From contig JAGCHA010000104.1 of NCBI GenBank assembly GCA_017649325.1, forward strand, positions 1 to 53,642: DNA of 53,642 nt. The letters run 5' to 3'. The notes beneath the pieces are model-generated. The model saw nothing but the letters and a program-made list of their open reading frames with translations. It made no database searches and had not been told where the DNA came from. Below are positions 33,667 through 42,948 of the stretch, in pieces. Origin of the DNA: Ruminococcus sp. (GTDB lineage: Bacteria; Bacillota; Clostridia; Oscillospirales; Ruminococcaceae). The translations under genes and the position numbers were made by a program. The first letter of the stretch is position 1. Every line of letters begins with the position of its first letter.

Positions 33667-36051
33667 TTACCACTTCCACTCCGAGAAAGTCTTGGAAGCG
33701 GCTGATTTCATTGTGTATCCCTTTTTCTTGCAGTACTCATTGACTGCGGCAACTGCTATGAGGACAACTCCCACGATGAAGAGGTATATCCACCAGCCCA
33801 TAGTCGCAAAGTACTTTCTTGTGGAATAAATAGTGATGATAACGAGAGCTATGGACGATACCGCAAACCATGTCTTGTTCTTGGTATAGAAGGCGATGAG
33901 GAGTATCGCAGCAGTCGTACCGAGTACGAATATCGTATTGGCAGCACTGTGGAATACCATAGCGTCAATGATAAGACCGATGAACGCGATAACGAAGAGT
34001 ATCTCCGAGGTTATCCTCGAAGCGAGCTTGTGCTGCTTCCAGATGAATCTGTAGGCAAGTCCGAGCAGAGCGATTATCGCGAGGGTTATCTTGCTGTTGA
34101 TGATTGAGGAATCGGACATGAGGAACGGTCTCGTTATGCAGGCAAGCGCCGCGATGAAGGCGGATACCGAGAGCATTACCGCCGCAACGTCCTTGTTTGT
34201 CTTCTTCTTGATGAAGCAGGCAAGGAATACTGCGAGAGCCATTAGTCTGAGGAATATAGACAGGCGGTTGAATGTCGGGAAGCCGACCACACACATCCAT
34301 GAGCTGAGCAGTAAAACATCAGTATGCGTCCTTTTGTCCTTGACAGCGACAATGGACTCGGGGAAGATGAAGCGCGATATCACAAGCAGTACCACAAAGA
34401 GACCGAACATCGAGAACATAGGTATGTCCTTGTTATCGCAGAAGTGGTCGAGGATGCGGTAGGTAAGGAGTATGAGGCTTATGACCGCTCCGGCTGCCGT
34501 AATGTTGCAGCTCATGAAGTGTGAAACGATGAAGTGTACCACGCATATAGCGATAGTTACTGCGAAAAGCTCGCTGTAACCCGTGCAGCAGAGAAGTACA
34601 GCTCCCGCCGCTATCATGTTCGAGTAGAGCACTACCTCAGTCTTGAGAGGGTGGTGCGCATGGAAGTTGAACGCGAACTTCGGCATATACATAAGCAGAA
34701 GCGTCACCGCCATGTAGATGATAACGAGACCGCCGAAAACGAGTGTGAGTATCTCGTTATACTGCTCCTTGCCGTTGAGCTCATAAAGCCTGTTGTTAAG
34801 ATAGAGAGCCGTAAAGAACGGAAGTATCGGAGCGGAGATGCCTGCTGTTATCTGTATGCCTGTCTCCTTGTGGAGGGTGTAGCAGGTAATGATGAAGGAA
34901 ACAGCTATCGGTACTACGAGGTTCATGCCGTAGTATCTTTCGTTGTCGGCAAGAAGAGAGAGCAGAGCTCCGAATACCGCAAAGCCGAATGCGATAACCT
35001 TTGAAGCAGCAAAGCTCTTGGGTGCAAAGAGATTTATCACGTATATTGCCAATGCGATGAACGCAAAGAATACCATGACGAAATCCACGCCGTATTTGGC
35101 TTTGAGACCGAATACAGCCACGAATGCGGTATACACCGCCACTACGTTGAGCACAACGAAGAGCCACGCCTGCTTCTTGATTATACCATAGAGGAAGCAC
35201 TGGAGAATGATGACTCCGAGGATAAAGAACGTAAAGGGAGTTGCGCTGAAAGTTGTCCAGAACACGTATCCGAAAGCCAGCGCAGCAAAGAGCACCGATG
35301 TTATATCACCGATTATTACGGTCGGGAGCTCGAACTTAGTACCCTTCTGCGGCTTGAGGATATGTACGAACGCAGTTATTATAAACTGCACCATAATGAT
35401 AACGGGAGCAAACTGCTCGTAGCTGTCGGTTATCTGTACCGCAAGGAACAGCAGACATACAGATACAAACGAGAAGCCTATATAGGTGAAGGCTATCTTC
35501 TTGTACAGCGGATACGCCAGCAGCGAAGCTGCCGCAATGATTAACGCACCCGTCGCGTACAGCAGAGCTGCACCGTCGCCTTTGAGGCTGAACCACTCGC
35601 CGAAGAGCTTGTAGCCGCCTGCTGTTATCAGCGATACAACTGACAGAAGCGTACCCATTATGTAGAATGCGGCAGATGTCAGGTCAAGCTTAGCGAGTGC
35701 CTTGAGCACCGCGCTTATGAGCAACGAGACTACCGCTGCTCCAAGGATTATGAACACCTTTGCAACGTCCGACAGCTTGACCCAGTTCGCCGCCACGAAC
35801 GTTACGGCAGAAAGCATTATAAAGGACGAGCCTATCATAAGCAGAACAGTCGAGGTGTTGAACTTGCCCTTCAGCGAGAAGGACTTCTGCGGTATGGGTC
35901 TGCCCTGTGCGTCATACTGCAAGGGCACGCTCCCCTTCTTATTATTGGTATCGGTCACAATGAGGAAGATGATGACCCCTATTATGACCAGAGGCACAGC
36001 CATTCTGAACATAAGTGAAATAAGAGCAAAAGTCAGATCAGTTCCTATCAT
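33667..36051 (-). CDS. Large polytopic membrane protein, DUF2157-like
   Basis: A 794-residue integral-membrane protein with about 20 or more hydrophobic segments and few soluble stretches. The segment FIMLSAVTFVAANWVKLSD is like the DUF2157 signature. A short cytosolic piece rich in Gln/Pro (VPLQYDAQGRPIPQKS) follows the first membrane segment. Function unknown. ATG 36051 was chosen because AAAGG lies nine bases upstream; the ATG at 36060 directly abuts it. Its promoter region carries the same compound operator as the ABC-2 exporter, suggesting a joint envelope-stress regulon. Confidence 0.82.
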   Translation of the reverse strand: MIGTDLTFALISLMFRMAVPLVIIGVIIFLIVTDTNNKKGSVPLQYDAQGRPIPQKSFSLKGKFNTSTVLLMIGSSFIMLSAVTFVAANWVKLSDVAKVFIILGAAVVSLLISAVLKALAKLDLTSAAFYIMGTLLSVVSLITAGGYKLFGEWFSLKGDGAALLYATGALIIAAASLLAYPLYKKIAFTYIGFSFVSVCLLFLAVQITDSYEQFAPVIIMVQFIITAFVHILKPQKGTKFELPTVIIGDITSVLFAALAFGYVFWTTFSATPFTFFILGVIILQCFLYGIIKKQAWLFVVLNVVAVYTAFVAVFGLKAKYGVDFVMVFFAFIALAIYVINLFAPKSFAASKVIAFGFAVFGALLSLLADNERYYGMNLVVPIAVSFIITCYTLHKETGIQITAGISAPILPFFTALYLNNRLYELNGKEQYNEILTLVFGGLVIIYMAVTLLLMYMPKFAFNFHAHHPLKTEVVLYSNMIAAGAVLLCCTGYSELFAVTIAICVVHFIVSHFMSCNITAAGAVISLILLTYRILDHFCDNKDIPMFSMFGLFVVLLVISRFIFPESIVAVKDKRTHTDVLLLSSWMCVVGFPTFNRLSIFLRLMALAVFLACFIKKKTNKDVAAVMLSVSAFIAALACITRPFLMSDSSIINSKITLAIIALLGLAYRFIWKQHKLASRITSEILFVIAFIGLIIDAMVFHSAANTIFVLGTTAAILLIAFYTKNKTWFAVSSIALVIITIYSTRKYFATMGWWIYLFIVGVVLIAVAAVNEYCKKKGYTMKSAASKTFSEWKW

Positions 36052-36097
36052 AGCTACCATCCTTTCTGTATGTTTATGCGGGATATCTTATGCTTAT

Positions 36098-36166
36098 ATA
36101 TTAGCACAGTCTTTGCCGGAGCGTAAGGTGTCAAAGGTCACTTTCTCCGTGACATTTGTAATTCTG
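36098..36166 (-). promoter_or_regulatory. Promoter and TGTCA-type operator of the large membrane protein
   Basis: Minus strand extended -10, TGC-TAATAT (36098-36106), with no recognisable -35. Just upstream (36129-36166, plus strand): TGTC, 3 bases, GGTCA, 9 bases, TGACA, 2 bases, TGTAA, then ATTCTG. The first TGTC is 26 bp from the -10, against 25 bp at the ABC-2 operon. A missing -35 fits dependence on an activator. Confidence 0.65.
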
Positions 36167-36231
36167 TTTTAATTCTATCATCCATCGCGCAGGTTGTCAA
36201 TGAACAATATTATTACAAGGTAACCATTCTG

Positions 36232-37707
36232 TTACTTGACATCATTCTTTGCCTTTTTCCTGACATCGTGACCCAGAGCACGCATTATCTTGACTCCCTC
36301 GCGAAGCTTCAGTGCCCGTACCATATAGCACGAACTCGCCTCTCCGCAAAACCATATCAGCACATTGCACTTCCCTGACGGCTTTTGCAGAAGCGACTGC
36401 CTGAGCTCCACCTTAACGATGTTGTTCTTGTGCGCTATGACCGTATGGAAAGCCGTCCACTTCGCACATCTGACGATGACCTTATCGTCCTTGACGGAGA
36501 CTCCGCTCGTGAGCATAGCCACTGTTTTGACGAGCACGAGCCACATCAGCGGTATCTCTATCATAACCGCTAAAAAGAAAGACAGCTCCGCAAACTGCGG
36601 GAACAGGTCCTCGAAAATATAGTACACGGGGAAAACGCAGTTTGCGGCAAGTATCGGGTTGAAAAGGTAGCTCAGGAATCCCGACCACCCGGAGCGGAAA
36701 TCGAGCCTGCGAGTGCTTGAAATTCCAATCTTTTCAAGTCCGCTGCCGAGATTCTTCTCACGGCGTATCGGCATGAGCACAGGCAGATGTCTCGAATCGT
36801 AGCCATATCCCGCACAGCTGATATTGACCGTTACCGTTTTCAGGAACTTCATTATCAGGGTCTGACGGAGATCCGTATAGTTGATATGAGCGGTATTTAT
36901 GCGGTATTCACGCCTGTTGGTAATGCCGCACTTGACATTTATGCTGTGTCTGTCGGCTACTATTTTGAAATGCGAGTACCTGAGCAGATTGATGATGAAT
37001 GAAAGCAACCATGCCGCCGCAATGAACGTACCGAATCCGACAGCCGCATCGGGAATGCGGAGCAGCCACCTGTGTGTGAATCTTTCCGTAGTCTCGGTTA
37101 TACGGTTCAGCCATACTGTAATTATGTCCTGAGCGATACTGCCACCCTTGAGAAAAAACATCGCCATATAAATCGCGCCCGAAAAACCGCTCGAAAAGAA
37201 CGCCGAAAAGAGCACGACGGATATCATATTCGCCTTTGGCATATCGTCGACACGTTTTTCACGGTCAACATCAGGGATACGGCTCATAAGCTCACTGCAT
37301 ACCTTTCTCGTAACGAGCAGGCGCATATCGGTCGCCTTGAAGATACCCGCACGGGTATCGCAGCTGAACTTCATACCTCCAAACGGTATCATAAGCCACG
37401 GACGCTCTGCATTCGCAACACTTATTCTATCGAGCGGTATAGTCTTTCGATATCTTATGATGACACCTCCGCGCTGAGTGATATTTCTGTCACTGATGAT
37501 GATCTGTGCGAAGTACCACCTGACAAAGCCAAAAACGATGATGAGACCGATAACGGCTATATCCTGCCATGCTCCTCTCGCCCACTCATAGAGGCGGCGG
37601 GCATCCATCTGCAAAATGGAGAGACCGCGGAGCAGCGGAAAAATAAGGAGCCAGATATTCCTTGCGGAATAGCGCAGTATGCGCAGAGGATGCTCATGGC
37701 AGGTCAT
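36232..37707 (-). CDS. YdbT-like membrane protein with bacterial PH domains
   Basis: A 491-residue membrane protein. Pairs of membrane segments alternate with bacterial PH (bPH2) domains; RNITQRGGVIIRYRKTIPLDRI and KVGITNRREYRINTAHINYTD-type segments mark two of them. Bacillus YdbT has the same layout and is paired with YdbS, as here. The gene overlaps the upstream YdbS-like gene by four bases (ATGA). The Bacillus pair has been linked to tolerance of the antimicrobial amylocyclicin; no direct evidence for that here. Confidence 0.83.
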   Translation of the reverse strand: MTCHEHPLRILRYSARNIWLLIFPLLRGLSILQMDARRLYEWARGAWQDIAVIGLIIVFGFVRWYFAQIIISDRNITQRGGVIIRYRKTIPLDRISVANAERPWLMIPFGGMKFSCDTRAGIFKATDMRLLVTRKVCSELMSRIPDVDREKRVDDMPKANMISVVLFSAFFSSGFSGAIYMAMFFLKGGSIAQDIITVWLNRITETTERFTHRWLLRIPDAAVGFGTFIAAAWLLSFIINLLRYSHFKIVADRHSINVKCGITNRREYRINTAHINYTDLRQTLIMKFLKTVTVNISCAGYGYDSRHLPVLMPIRREKNLGSGLEKIGISSTRRLDFRSGWSGFLSYLFNPILAANCVFPVYYIFEDLFPQFAELSFFLAVMIEIPLMWLVLVKTVAMLTSGVSVKDDKVIVRCAKWTAFHTVIAHKNNIVKVELRQSLLQKPSGKCNVLIWFCGEASSCYMVRALKLREGVKIMRALGHDVRKKAKNDVK

Positions 37708-38147
37708 TTCTCCGCCTCCTTTTCGGGAGCTCCTGTCTTGCGGAGGATATAAAGCGCATCCTCCTGCTTCAGGAAGAGAAGTCTGAGCTGTCCGCCGTAC
37801 ACAAAGAATACGACAAAATTAAGTCCCGTATACTGTGAAAAAGGCGTGGTGATAACGGTCGTGTACTGCACTGTTGAATACAGCACCGACTGGTGAGAAA
37901 TGAAATAAACTCCGCTGTGCTTGGTTATTTCAGTGTCGGTGGTATCGTAGCTCAGCGACTTGAAATACAGCGGCAGATATATGCAGATGAAGAAGATATC
38001 GACAGTAAGGATAGCGATACCGATTATAGCGAGCACTATAGTCAGGGAAATATACATCCTTACTGCAAAGAAAAGCAGCAAAGATACTGCTACTATGACG
38101 AGTCTCAGCGTCAGAAGGGCGTGTTTATCGGGCTTGAAGCTTCTCAT
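37704..38147 (-). CDS. YdbS-like membrane protein with a bacterial PH domain
   Basis: A 147-residue protein with two membrane segments (about 12-32 and 35-62) followed by one bPH2 domain (YDTTDTEITKHSGVYF, YTTVITTPFSQYTGLN). First gene of the pair with the YdbT-like protein; the overlap of four bases implies coupling. A good AGGAGG-type site precedes the ATG. Confidence 0.83.
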   Translation of the reverse strand: MRSFKPDKHALLTLRLVIVAVSLLLFFAVRMYISLTIVLAIIGIAILTVDIFFICIYLPLYFKSLSYDTTDTEITKHSGVYFISHQSVLYSTVQYTTVITTPFSQYTGLNFVVFFVYGGQLRLLFLKQEDALYILRKTGAPEKEAEK

Positions 38148-38199
38148 TGCTGCCTCCTTTCATGATACCGCCATAAAAGCGAAGAATTAAACATATCAT

Positions 38200-38228
38200 A
38201 TTATAACACAAAATCGCTGCAATAGCAA
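38200..38228 (-). promoter_or_regulatory. Promoter of the PH-domain pair
   Basis: Minus strand TTGCTA (38223-38228), a 17-bp spacer and a perfect TATAAT (38200-38205) with an extended TG one base before it. Confidence 0.75.
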
Positions 38229-38322
38229 GCCGCACAGCACATTTTTAGCACAAACATTTTCGTGTACTGCTTTCTCGGCATATAAAGCAAACAGTAATAG
38301 TTATTTCACACGGAGGTCACTT

Positions 38323-39549
38323 ATGCAAAAGATACTTGAAAGGCTGAACAGCACGGTCTGGGGAGTTCCTCTCATCGCCGTTCTCCTCGGCACAGGGCTG
38401 CTTTACACGTTACGCCTCGGATTCGTTCAATTCAGGCTGCCAAAACTCCTGATACAAGCAAAAAACAGCGGCATTTTCCGAAAAAAGCAGTTAAAAACAG
38501 TCTGTATGAGCCTCGGAGCTTCCATGGGCACGGGAAATATCACGGGAACAGCCTCTGCCCTTGCTGTCGGCGGAGCGGGAGCTGTGCTGTGGATGTGGGT
38601 GTCGTCATTTCTCGGAATGGCGCTCGTTTACGCTGAAAACACGCTGTCGGCAGTCTATGGCAGCGAAAAAGTCAAGGGGCCCATGGCATATCTCTCACGC
38701 GGTCTCGGCTCACGGATAGCAGCTCTGTTTTTCGCCGTATTCTGCGTATTTGCCTCCTTTGGCATGGGCGGCATGGTACAGGTCAACACTTTCGCTGAGA
38801 GCTTTTACGGTTGCGCAGGAGAGCACCGTGTCTTCACTGCCATAGCTGCATTCCTCCTGATATCGGCAATAATCTTCGGCGGAGCACGCCGAATCGGCAC
38901 AGCCGCGCAGTATATGCTCCCTCTCGCGGGTATAGCCTATGCCGCTGTCTGCATACCCGTTATCGCGCTGAACCGCGAACAGCTTCCCGTCGTGATATCG
39001 CGGATATTCGGCGAAGCTCTTGGATTTCGGCAGGCAGCAGGCGGACTCGCGGGACAAGCGATAGCCATCGGTATCAGGCGCGGAATATTCTCAAACGAAG
39101 CGGGGCTCGGAAGCTCTCCCCTGCTGCACAGCTCTGCGGATAATATGAGCTCTCAGGCGGCATGGAGCATGGCGGAAGTTCTCGCGGACACGGTCTGCTG
39201 CACGCTGACGGCGGTCACGGTGCTGTGCGCGTGCGATACATATTCCGCTGCCGACTCGCTCACCTGTCTCCTCGGGAGCGCGGCTGTCCCCTTCCTTATC
39301 GCTGTAAACGGGCTTTTTGCGCTCTGCACCGTCATCGGCTGGTACTACTGCGGCGAGACAGCTTTTCTCCACCTTACACACGGCAGGGCCCAGCGACTAT
39401 TCTGTCTCATATTTGCCGCAATTTCGGCTTCAGGAGCAGTTTTCAGAGCACCCGCAGTATGGACTCTCTCCGACATTTTCAACGGTCTTATGGCTTTTCC
39501 AAACCTGCTTGGACTGATAATGCTCCGCAAAGATGTCAATCGTGAATAA
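38323..39549 (+). CDS. Sodium:alanine/glycine symporter family (AGCS) transporter
   Basis: Polytopic membrane transporter of 408 residues, with about ten segments. The family signatures are SLGASMGTGNITGTASAL and GIRRGIFSNEAGLGSSPLLHS. It is slightly shorter than typical members (about 440-460), mainly at the C-terminus. GGAGGTC lies just before the ATG. It would import a small amino acid with sodium. It is followed after 49 bases by a degenerate phosphohexomutase gene. Confidence 0.9.
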   Translation: MQKILERLNSTVWGVPLIAVLLGTGLLYTLRLGFVQFRLPKLLIQAKNSGIFRKKQLKTVCMSLGASMGTGNITGTASALAVGGAGAVLWMWVSSFLGMALVYAENTLSAVYGSEKVKGPMAYLSRGLGSRIAALFFAVFCVFASFGMGGMVQVNTFAESFYGCAGEHRVFTAIAAFLLISAIIFGGARRIGTAAQYMLPLAGIAYAAVCIPVIALNREQLPVVISRIFGEALGFRQAAGGLAGQAIAIGIRRGIFSNEAGLGSSPLLHSSADNMSSQAAWSMAEVLADTVCCTLTAVTVLCACDTYSAADSLTCLLGSAAVPFLIAVNGLFALCTVIGWYYCGETAFLHLTHGRAQRLFCLIFAAISASGAVFRAPAVWTLSDIFNGLMAFPNLLGLIMLRKDVNRE

Positions 39550-39598
39550 ACTGCATGATTTCGGGCAAGCTTACTGTAAAAACAGGGAGGACAAAATT

Positions 39599-40717
39599 AT
39601 GGCTTATATCGGTGAAAATGCACATTTCAGCTTCCGCAGCAGTCTCTGTGAGGCACTGCCGCATGCTACGGTCAGTTCGGCAGAGACAGCTGCTCTTGGA
39701 CGAACTCTCACCCGCTTTTTCGAGCGTTTCTGCGTGGGCAGTGAGGACTACAAACGCCTGAGCACGCTTTACGCTTTATGCAGCGGCATATCCGAATGCG
39801 GCGGTGAAGTCTGCATATGCGAAAGCACGGATATGCCGTCGTTTCGCTTTGGACTGCCGCTCCTGTCAGCGGATTGCGGAGTGTTCATCAGCGGCAGCAG
39901 CTCCTTGAAAATAGCCTTTTTCGATAATCGCGGCTTTGAGCTCCCTCAAAGACAGCTCGCAGAGATAATGCGTGCGGAAGCTCCCGAGCCTGTCGAAAAA
40001 TCGGGCAGTATAAGCGCAATGACCTCTTTTGGGAACATATACGTCAACAACCTCCGCGACAGTCTCGGCGGGCTGACCGAGCCTATCCCCGCCGGTATAA
40101 GCTGTGGCAGCAGAGCCGTCCGTATGCTCTGGCAGCAATTCTTCACGGGCGAAGACGAAGAGCTCGTGCTCCAGATATCCGAAAGCGGCAGCCGCGTGAA
40201 CGCCTACTCCACGAAATGCGGCTATATTTCGGCAGATAAACTAACTCTCGCCTACTGTATCAAGGCTTTGCGTGCAGGCGATACCGTACTTCTGCCCGAC
40301 GATTTTCACTACGCCGCTGAGCTGTGCGGCAGTCTCCACAACGGAGTTATACTGCGCTATCCCGCCGAAAACGGCGTCCCGGACGTAAGCGGGCAGTCGC
40401 GATTCCTGCGCGACCCGCTCTATATGTGTGCCGACCTGCTCCACGACCGTGAGGAGTTCTTCTCACTGATGTCCGAGCTGCCGCAGATATCTGGTGCGCG
40501 CCGCGAGATAGCTTTCACGAACGCCGAGAGCTACTGCAAGCCCAAGAAGCTCCAGACCTCCCGCGGGCGCGTCATCATCACCCGCAGCGGCAGAAATATG
40601 CTTTCGGTGCTCGCTCAGACGTTCTCCGCCGAGGCGTCAGCGGAGCTCTGTGCGGAATGGTGCGAAAAACTGCGAAAAACCGATAAATGCCGCCGTCCGC
40701 CCGAGAGCTTTGTCTGA
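39599..40717 (+). CDS. Degenerate (pseudo-) phosphohexomutase
   Basis: A 372-residue protein following the alpha-D-phosphohexomutase (GlmM/PGM) plan, but with each catalytic motif altered. The phosphoserine loop ASHNP reads SGSSSL before KIAFFDNRGFELP; the metal loop DGDADR reads SESGSR before VNAYSTKCGYISADK; and the phosphate-binding RPSGTEP reads TRSGRNM in the C-terminal domain. It is also shorter than GlmM (about 450). It therefore probably binds a ligand or protein rather than catalysing. ATG 39599 was chosen for GGGAGG (39585-39590); an earlier ATG within the AGCS gene has no site. It is unusually rich in Ser and Cys. The fold assignment is by eye. Confidence 0.75.
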   Translation: MAYIGENAHFSFRSSLCEALPHATVSSAETAALGRTLTRFFERFCVGSEDYKRLSTLYALCSGISECGGEVCICESTDMPSFRFGLPLLSADCGVFISGSSSLKIAFFDNRGFELPQRQLAEIMRAEAPEPVEKSGSISAMTSFGNIYVNNLRDSLGGLTEPIPAGISCGSRAVRMLWQQFFTGEDEELVLQISESGSRVNAYSTKCGYISADKLTLAYCIKALRAGDTVLLPDDFHYAAELCGSLHNGVILRYPAENGVPDVSGQSRFLRDPLYMCADLLHDREEFFSLMSELPQISGARREIAFTNAESYCKPKKLQTSRGRVIITRSGRNMLSVLAQTFSAEASAELCAEWCEKLRKTDKCRRPPESFV

Positions 40718-40725
40718 TTTTGCTA

Positions 40726-40754
40726 TTGACATATCTTTCCGATTTTAGTATAAT
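40726..40754 (+). promoter_or_regulatory. Consensus promoter of the rnj operon
   Basis: Perfect TTGACA (40726-40731), a 17-bp spacer and perfect TATAAT (40749-40754). It starts a leader of about 248 bases before the GTG at 41009. Confidence 0.93.
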
Positions 40755-40775
40755 AGTAATTGTATAGCTACGTCC

Positions 40776-40971
40776 TGCCGTATTTTCCGGCAAGACACGA
40801 TATCAAGGCTTTTATGGCGCAACGCCATTAAGATAAAATATTTTATCCTTTCGTTCGGATAAAAAAGACGGCTCAAAGGAAGCAGCCTGAAACGGTACCC
40901 TCAGAATCTACCGTGCTCTTTTCAACCCGCAAAATCTGCAATACGTTACTCCATACGGGTCCCACGCCGTC
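40776..40971 (+). promoter_or_regulatory. Structured 5' leader of the rnj mRNA
   Basis: Hairpins in order: TGCCG/CGGCA (40776-40792) and ATGGCG-CAA-CGCCAT (40814-40828). Then TTTTATC at 40841-40847 can pair either upstream with GATAAAA (40832-40838) or, extended by one C, downstream with GGATAAAA (40857-40864). A branched domain follows, closed by GACGGC/GCCGTC (40867-40872 with 40966-40971) and holding ACGGTA/TACCGT (40892-40897 with 40909-40914) and ACCCG/CGGGT (40925-40929 with 40956-40960). No coding sequence with a good start is inside. It may be an autoregulatory target or riboswitch; class unknown. Confidence 0.6.
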
Positions 40972-41008
40972 CTCAGACAACTAAAGTATTTGAAAGTGAG
41001 GTCATATA

Positions 41009-42883
41009 GTGAACGAGAATAACAACAATAATAACCAGAAAAAGACCCGCAGGAGCACAGGCGGAAGCACTGCTGCGCCCAAAAAGCGAGTATACAGGAA
41101 GAAATCAGCGGCTAATGATGCTGCTGCACAGGCTAACAAGCCCGCCGCGAAGTCTGCAAAGCCAGCTAACAAGAACGCCGCTCCCGCAAAGGAGAAGAAG
41201 ACTCGTCAGCCCAAGGAGGTCAGAAAGACTCCCGTCAAGATAATCCCCCTCGGCGGTCTCAACGAGATAGGCAAGAATATGACTGTTTTCGAGTGCTCGA
41301 ACGATATATTCATACTCGACTGCGGTCTCGCCTTCCCCGATGCGGATATGCCGGGTGTTGACATAGTTATCCCCGATTTTACTTACGTTGAGCGCAACGC
41401 CGAGAAGATACGCGGCATAGTCATCACTCACGGTCACGAGGACCATATCGGCGGACTCGCTTACCTTCTGAAGAAGGTCAATGTCCCCGTATACGGCACA
41501 AGGCTCACTATCGGTCTCATCGAGGCAAAGCTGAAGGAGCAGGGGCTCCTCGGCAAGGTGACGCTCAACGTCATCGCTCCGAAAAAGACCGTGAAAATGG
41601 GCTGTATGGCTGTTGAATTCATCAAAGTGAACCACTCAATACCTGATTCTGTCGGCATGGCTATACACACTCCCGCGGGAGTAATCGTACACACAGGCGA
41701 CTTCAAGGTCGACTACTCCCCTATCGACGGCGAGATAATCGACCTTGCACGCTTCGGCGAGCTTGGCAGCAAGGGCGTTCTCGCGCTCATGGCTGACTCC
41801 ACGAATGCAGAGCGTATGGGCTATACCCACTCGGAGCGTACCGTCGGCGAGTCCTTCGACCGTCTCTTCAAGAAGGGCGAGGGCAAGCGCATCATCATCG
41901 CGACATTCTCGTCGAATATCCACCGCGTACAGCAGATAATCAACTGTGCCGAGCGCTACGGCAGAAAGGTCGCAGTCTTCGGCAGAAGCATGATAAACGT
42001 CATAAATACGGCGATAGAACTCGGTTACCTTGACGTGCCCGACGGCATCATCATCGACATCGAAATGATGAACAAGTACGAGAGCGAACGCATCGTTCTC
42101 ATTACTACGGGAAGTCAGGGCGAGCCTATGTCCGCGCTCACGCGAATGGCGATGAACGACCACAAGAAGGTCAACATCACGCCTATGGACTTCATCATCA
42201 TATCGGCTACCCCAATCCCGGGCAACGAGAAGTTCGTTACACGAGTTGTCAACGAGCTCATGAAATCGGGTGCTGAGGTCGTATACGAAGCTATGTACGA
42301 GGTACACGTTTCGGGACACGCCTGTCAGGAGGAGCTCAAGCTCATGCAGGCACTCACCAAGCCCAAGTTCTTCATACCCGTACACGGCGAGTACAAGCAC
42401 CTCAAGAAGCACGCCGACCTCGCACGTCAGATGGGCATACCCAAGGAAAATGTAATAATAGCAGAAATAGGCAACGTCATCGAGACCGACGGCGTTTCCA
42501 TGAAGATAGTATCTCAGGTGCCGTCGGGACGTGTCCTCGTTGACGGTCTCGGAGTCGGAGACGTAGGCTCTATCGTTCTCCGCGACAGAAAGCACCTTGC
42601 ACAGGATGGTCTTATTATAATAGTAATCGGTATCGAGAAGGCGACCAATGAGATAGTCGCAGGTCCCGATATCATCTCTCGCGGATTCGTATATGTTAGA
42701 GAGTCCGACGAGCTCATCAGTCAGGCTAAAGCTGTCCTCAGCAATACACTTGCGGGCTGCTCTTATGCTGAGCTCCGCGAGTGGAACAGCCTCAAGGGCA
42801 AGATGCGTGACGCTCTCTCCGACTACATCTACGAAAAGACCAAGCGCAGCCCGATGATACTCCCGATTATCATGGAGACCTGA
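41009..42883 (+). CDS. rnj: Ribonuclease J
   Basis: Metallo-beta-lactamase/beta-CASP ribonuclease of 624 residues with 5'-3' exo- and endonuclease activity in RNA maturation and decay. Zinc motif HGHEDHIGG (His141, His143, Asp145, His146), HTGDFKVD, TNAERMGYT and the C-terminal HVSGHACQEELK are present. The first 70 residues are a Lys/Ala/Asn-rich, probably disordered extension not found in Bacillus RNase J. The start is GTG 41009, with a GAGG-type site 8 bases upstream; the next residues NENNNNNNQKK support it. First gene of a six-gene operon. Confidence 0.95.
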   Translation: MNENNNNNNQKKTRRSTGGSTAAPKKRVYRKKSAANDAAAQANKPAAKSAKPANKNAAPAKEKKTRQPKEVRKTPVKIIPLGGLNEIGKNMTVFECSNDIFILDCGLAFPDADMPGVDIVIPDFTYVERNAEKIRGIVITHGHEDHIGGLAYLLKKVNVPVYGTRLTIGLIEAKLKEQGLLGKVTLNVIAPKKTVKMGCMAVEFIKVNHSIPDSVGMAIHTPAGVIVHTGDFKVDYSPIDGEIIDLARFGELGSKGVLALMADSTNAERMGYTHSERTVGESFDRLFKKGEGKRIIIATFSSNIHRVQQIINCAERYGRKVAVFGRSMINVINTAIELGYLDVPDGIIIDIEMMNKYESERIVLITTGSQGEPMSALTRMAMNDHKKVNITPMDFIIISATPIPGNEKFVTRVVNELMKSGAEVVYEAMYEVHVSGHACQEELKLMQALTKPKFFIPVHGEYKHLKKHADLARQMGIPKENVIIAEIGNVIETDGVSMKIVSQVPSGRVLVDGLGVGDVGSIVLRDRKHLAQDGLIIIVIGIEKATNEIVAGPDIISRGFVYVRESDELISQAKAVLSNTLAGCSYAELREWNSLKGKMRDALSDYIYEKTKRSPMILPIIMET

Positions 42884-42948
42884 TGAACAAGATACCATAA
42901 GCAACAGACAAGAGTTGAGAGTCAAGAAACAGGAGAGGAGGCGAAGGG

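Noticed and set aside
40877-40887. AGGAAGCAGCC, the core of bacterial SRP RNA
   Set aside because: The paired 5' strand (GTCAGG-type) and the GGAA tetraloop context are absent, so it is taken as a coincidence within the rnj leader.
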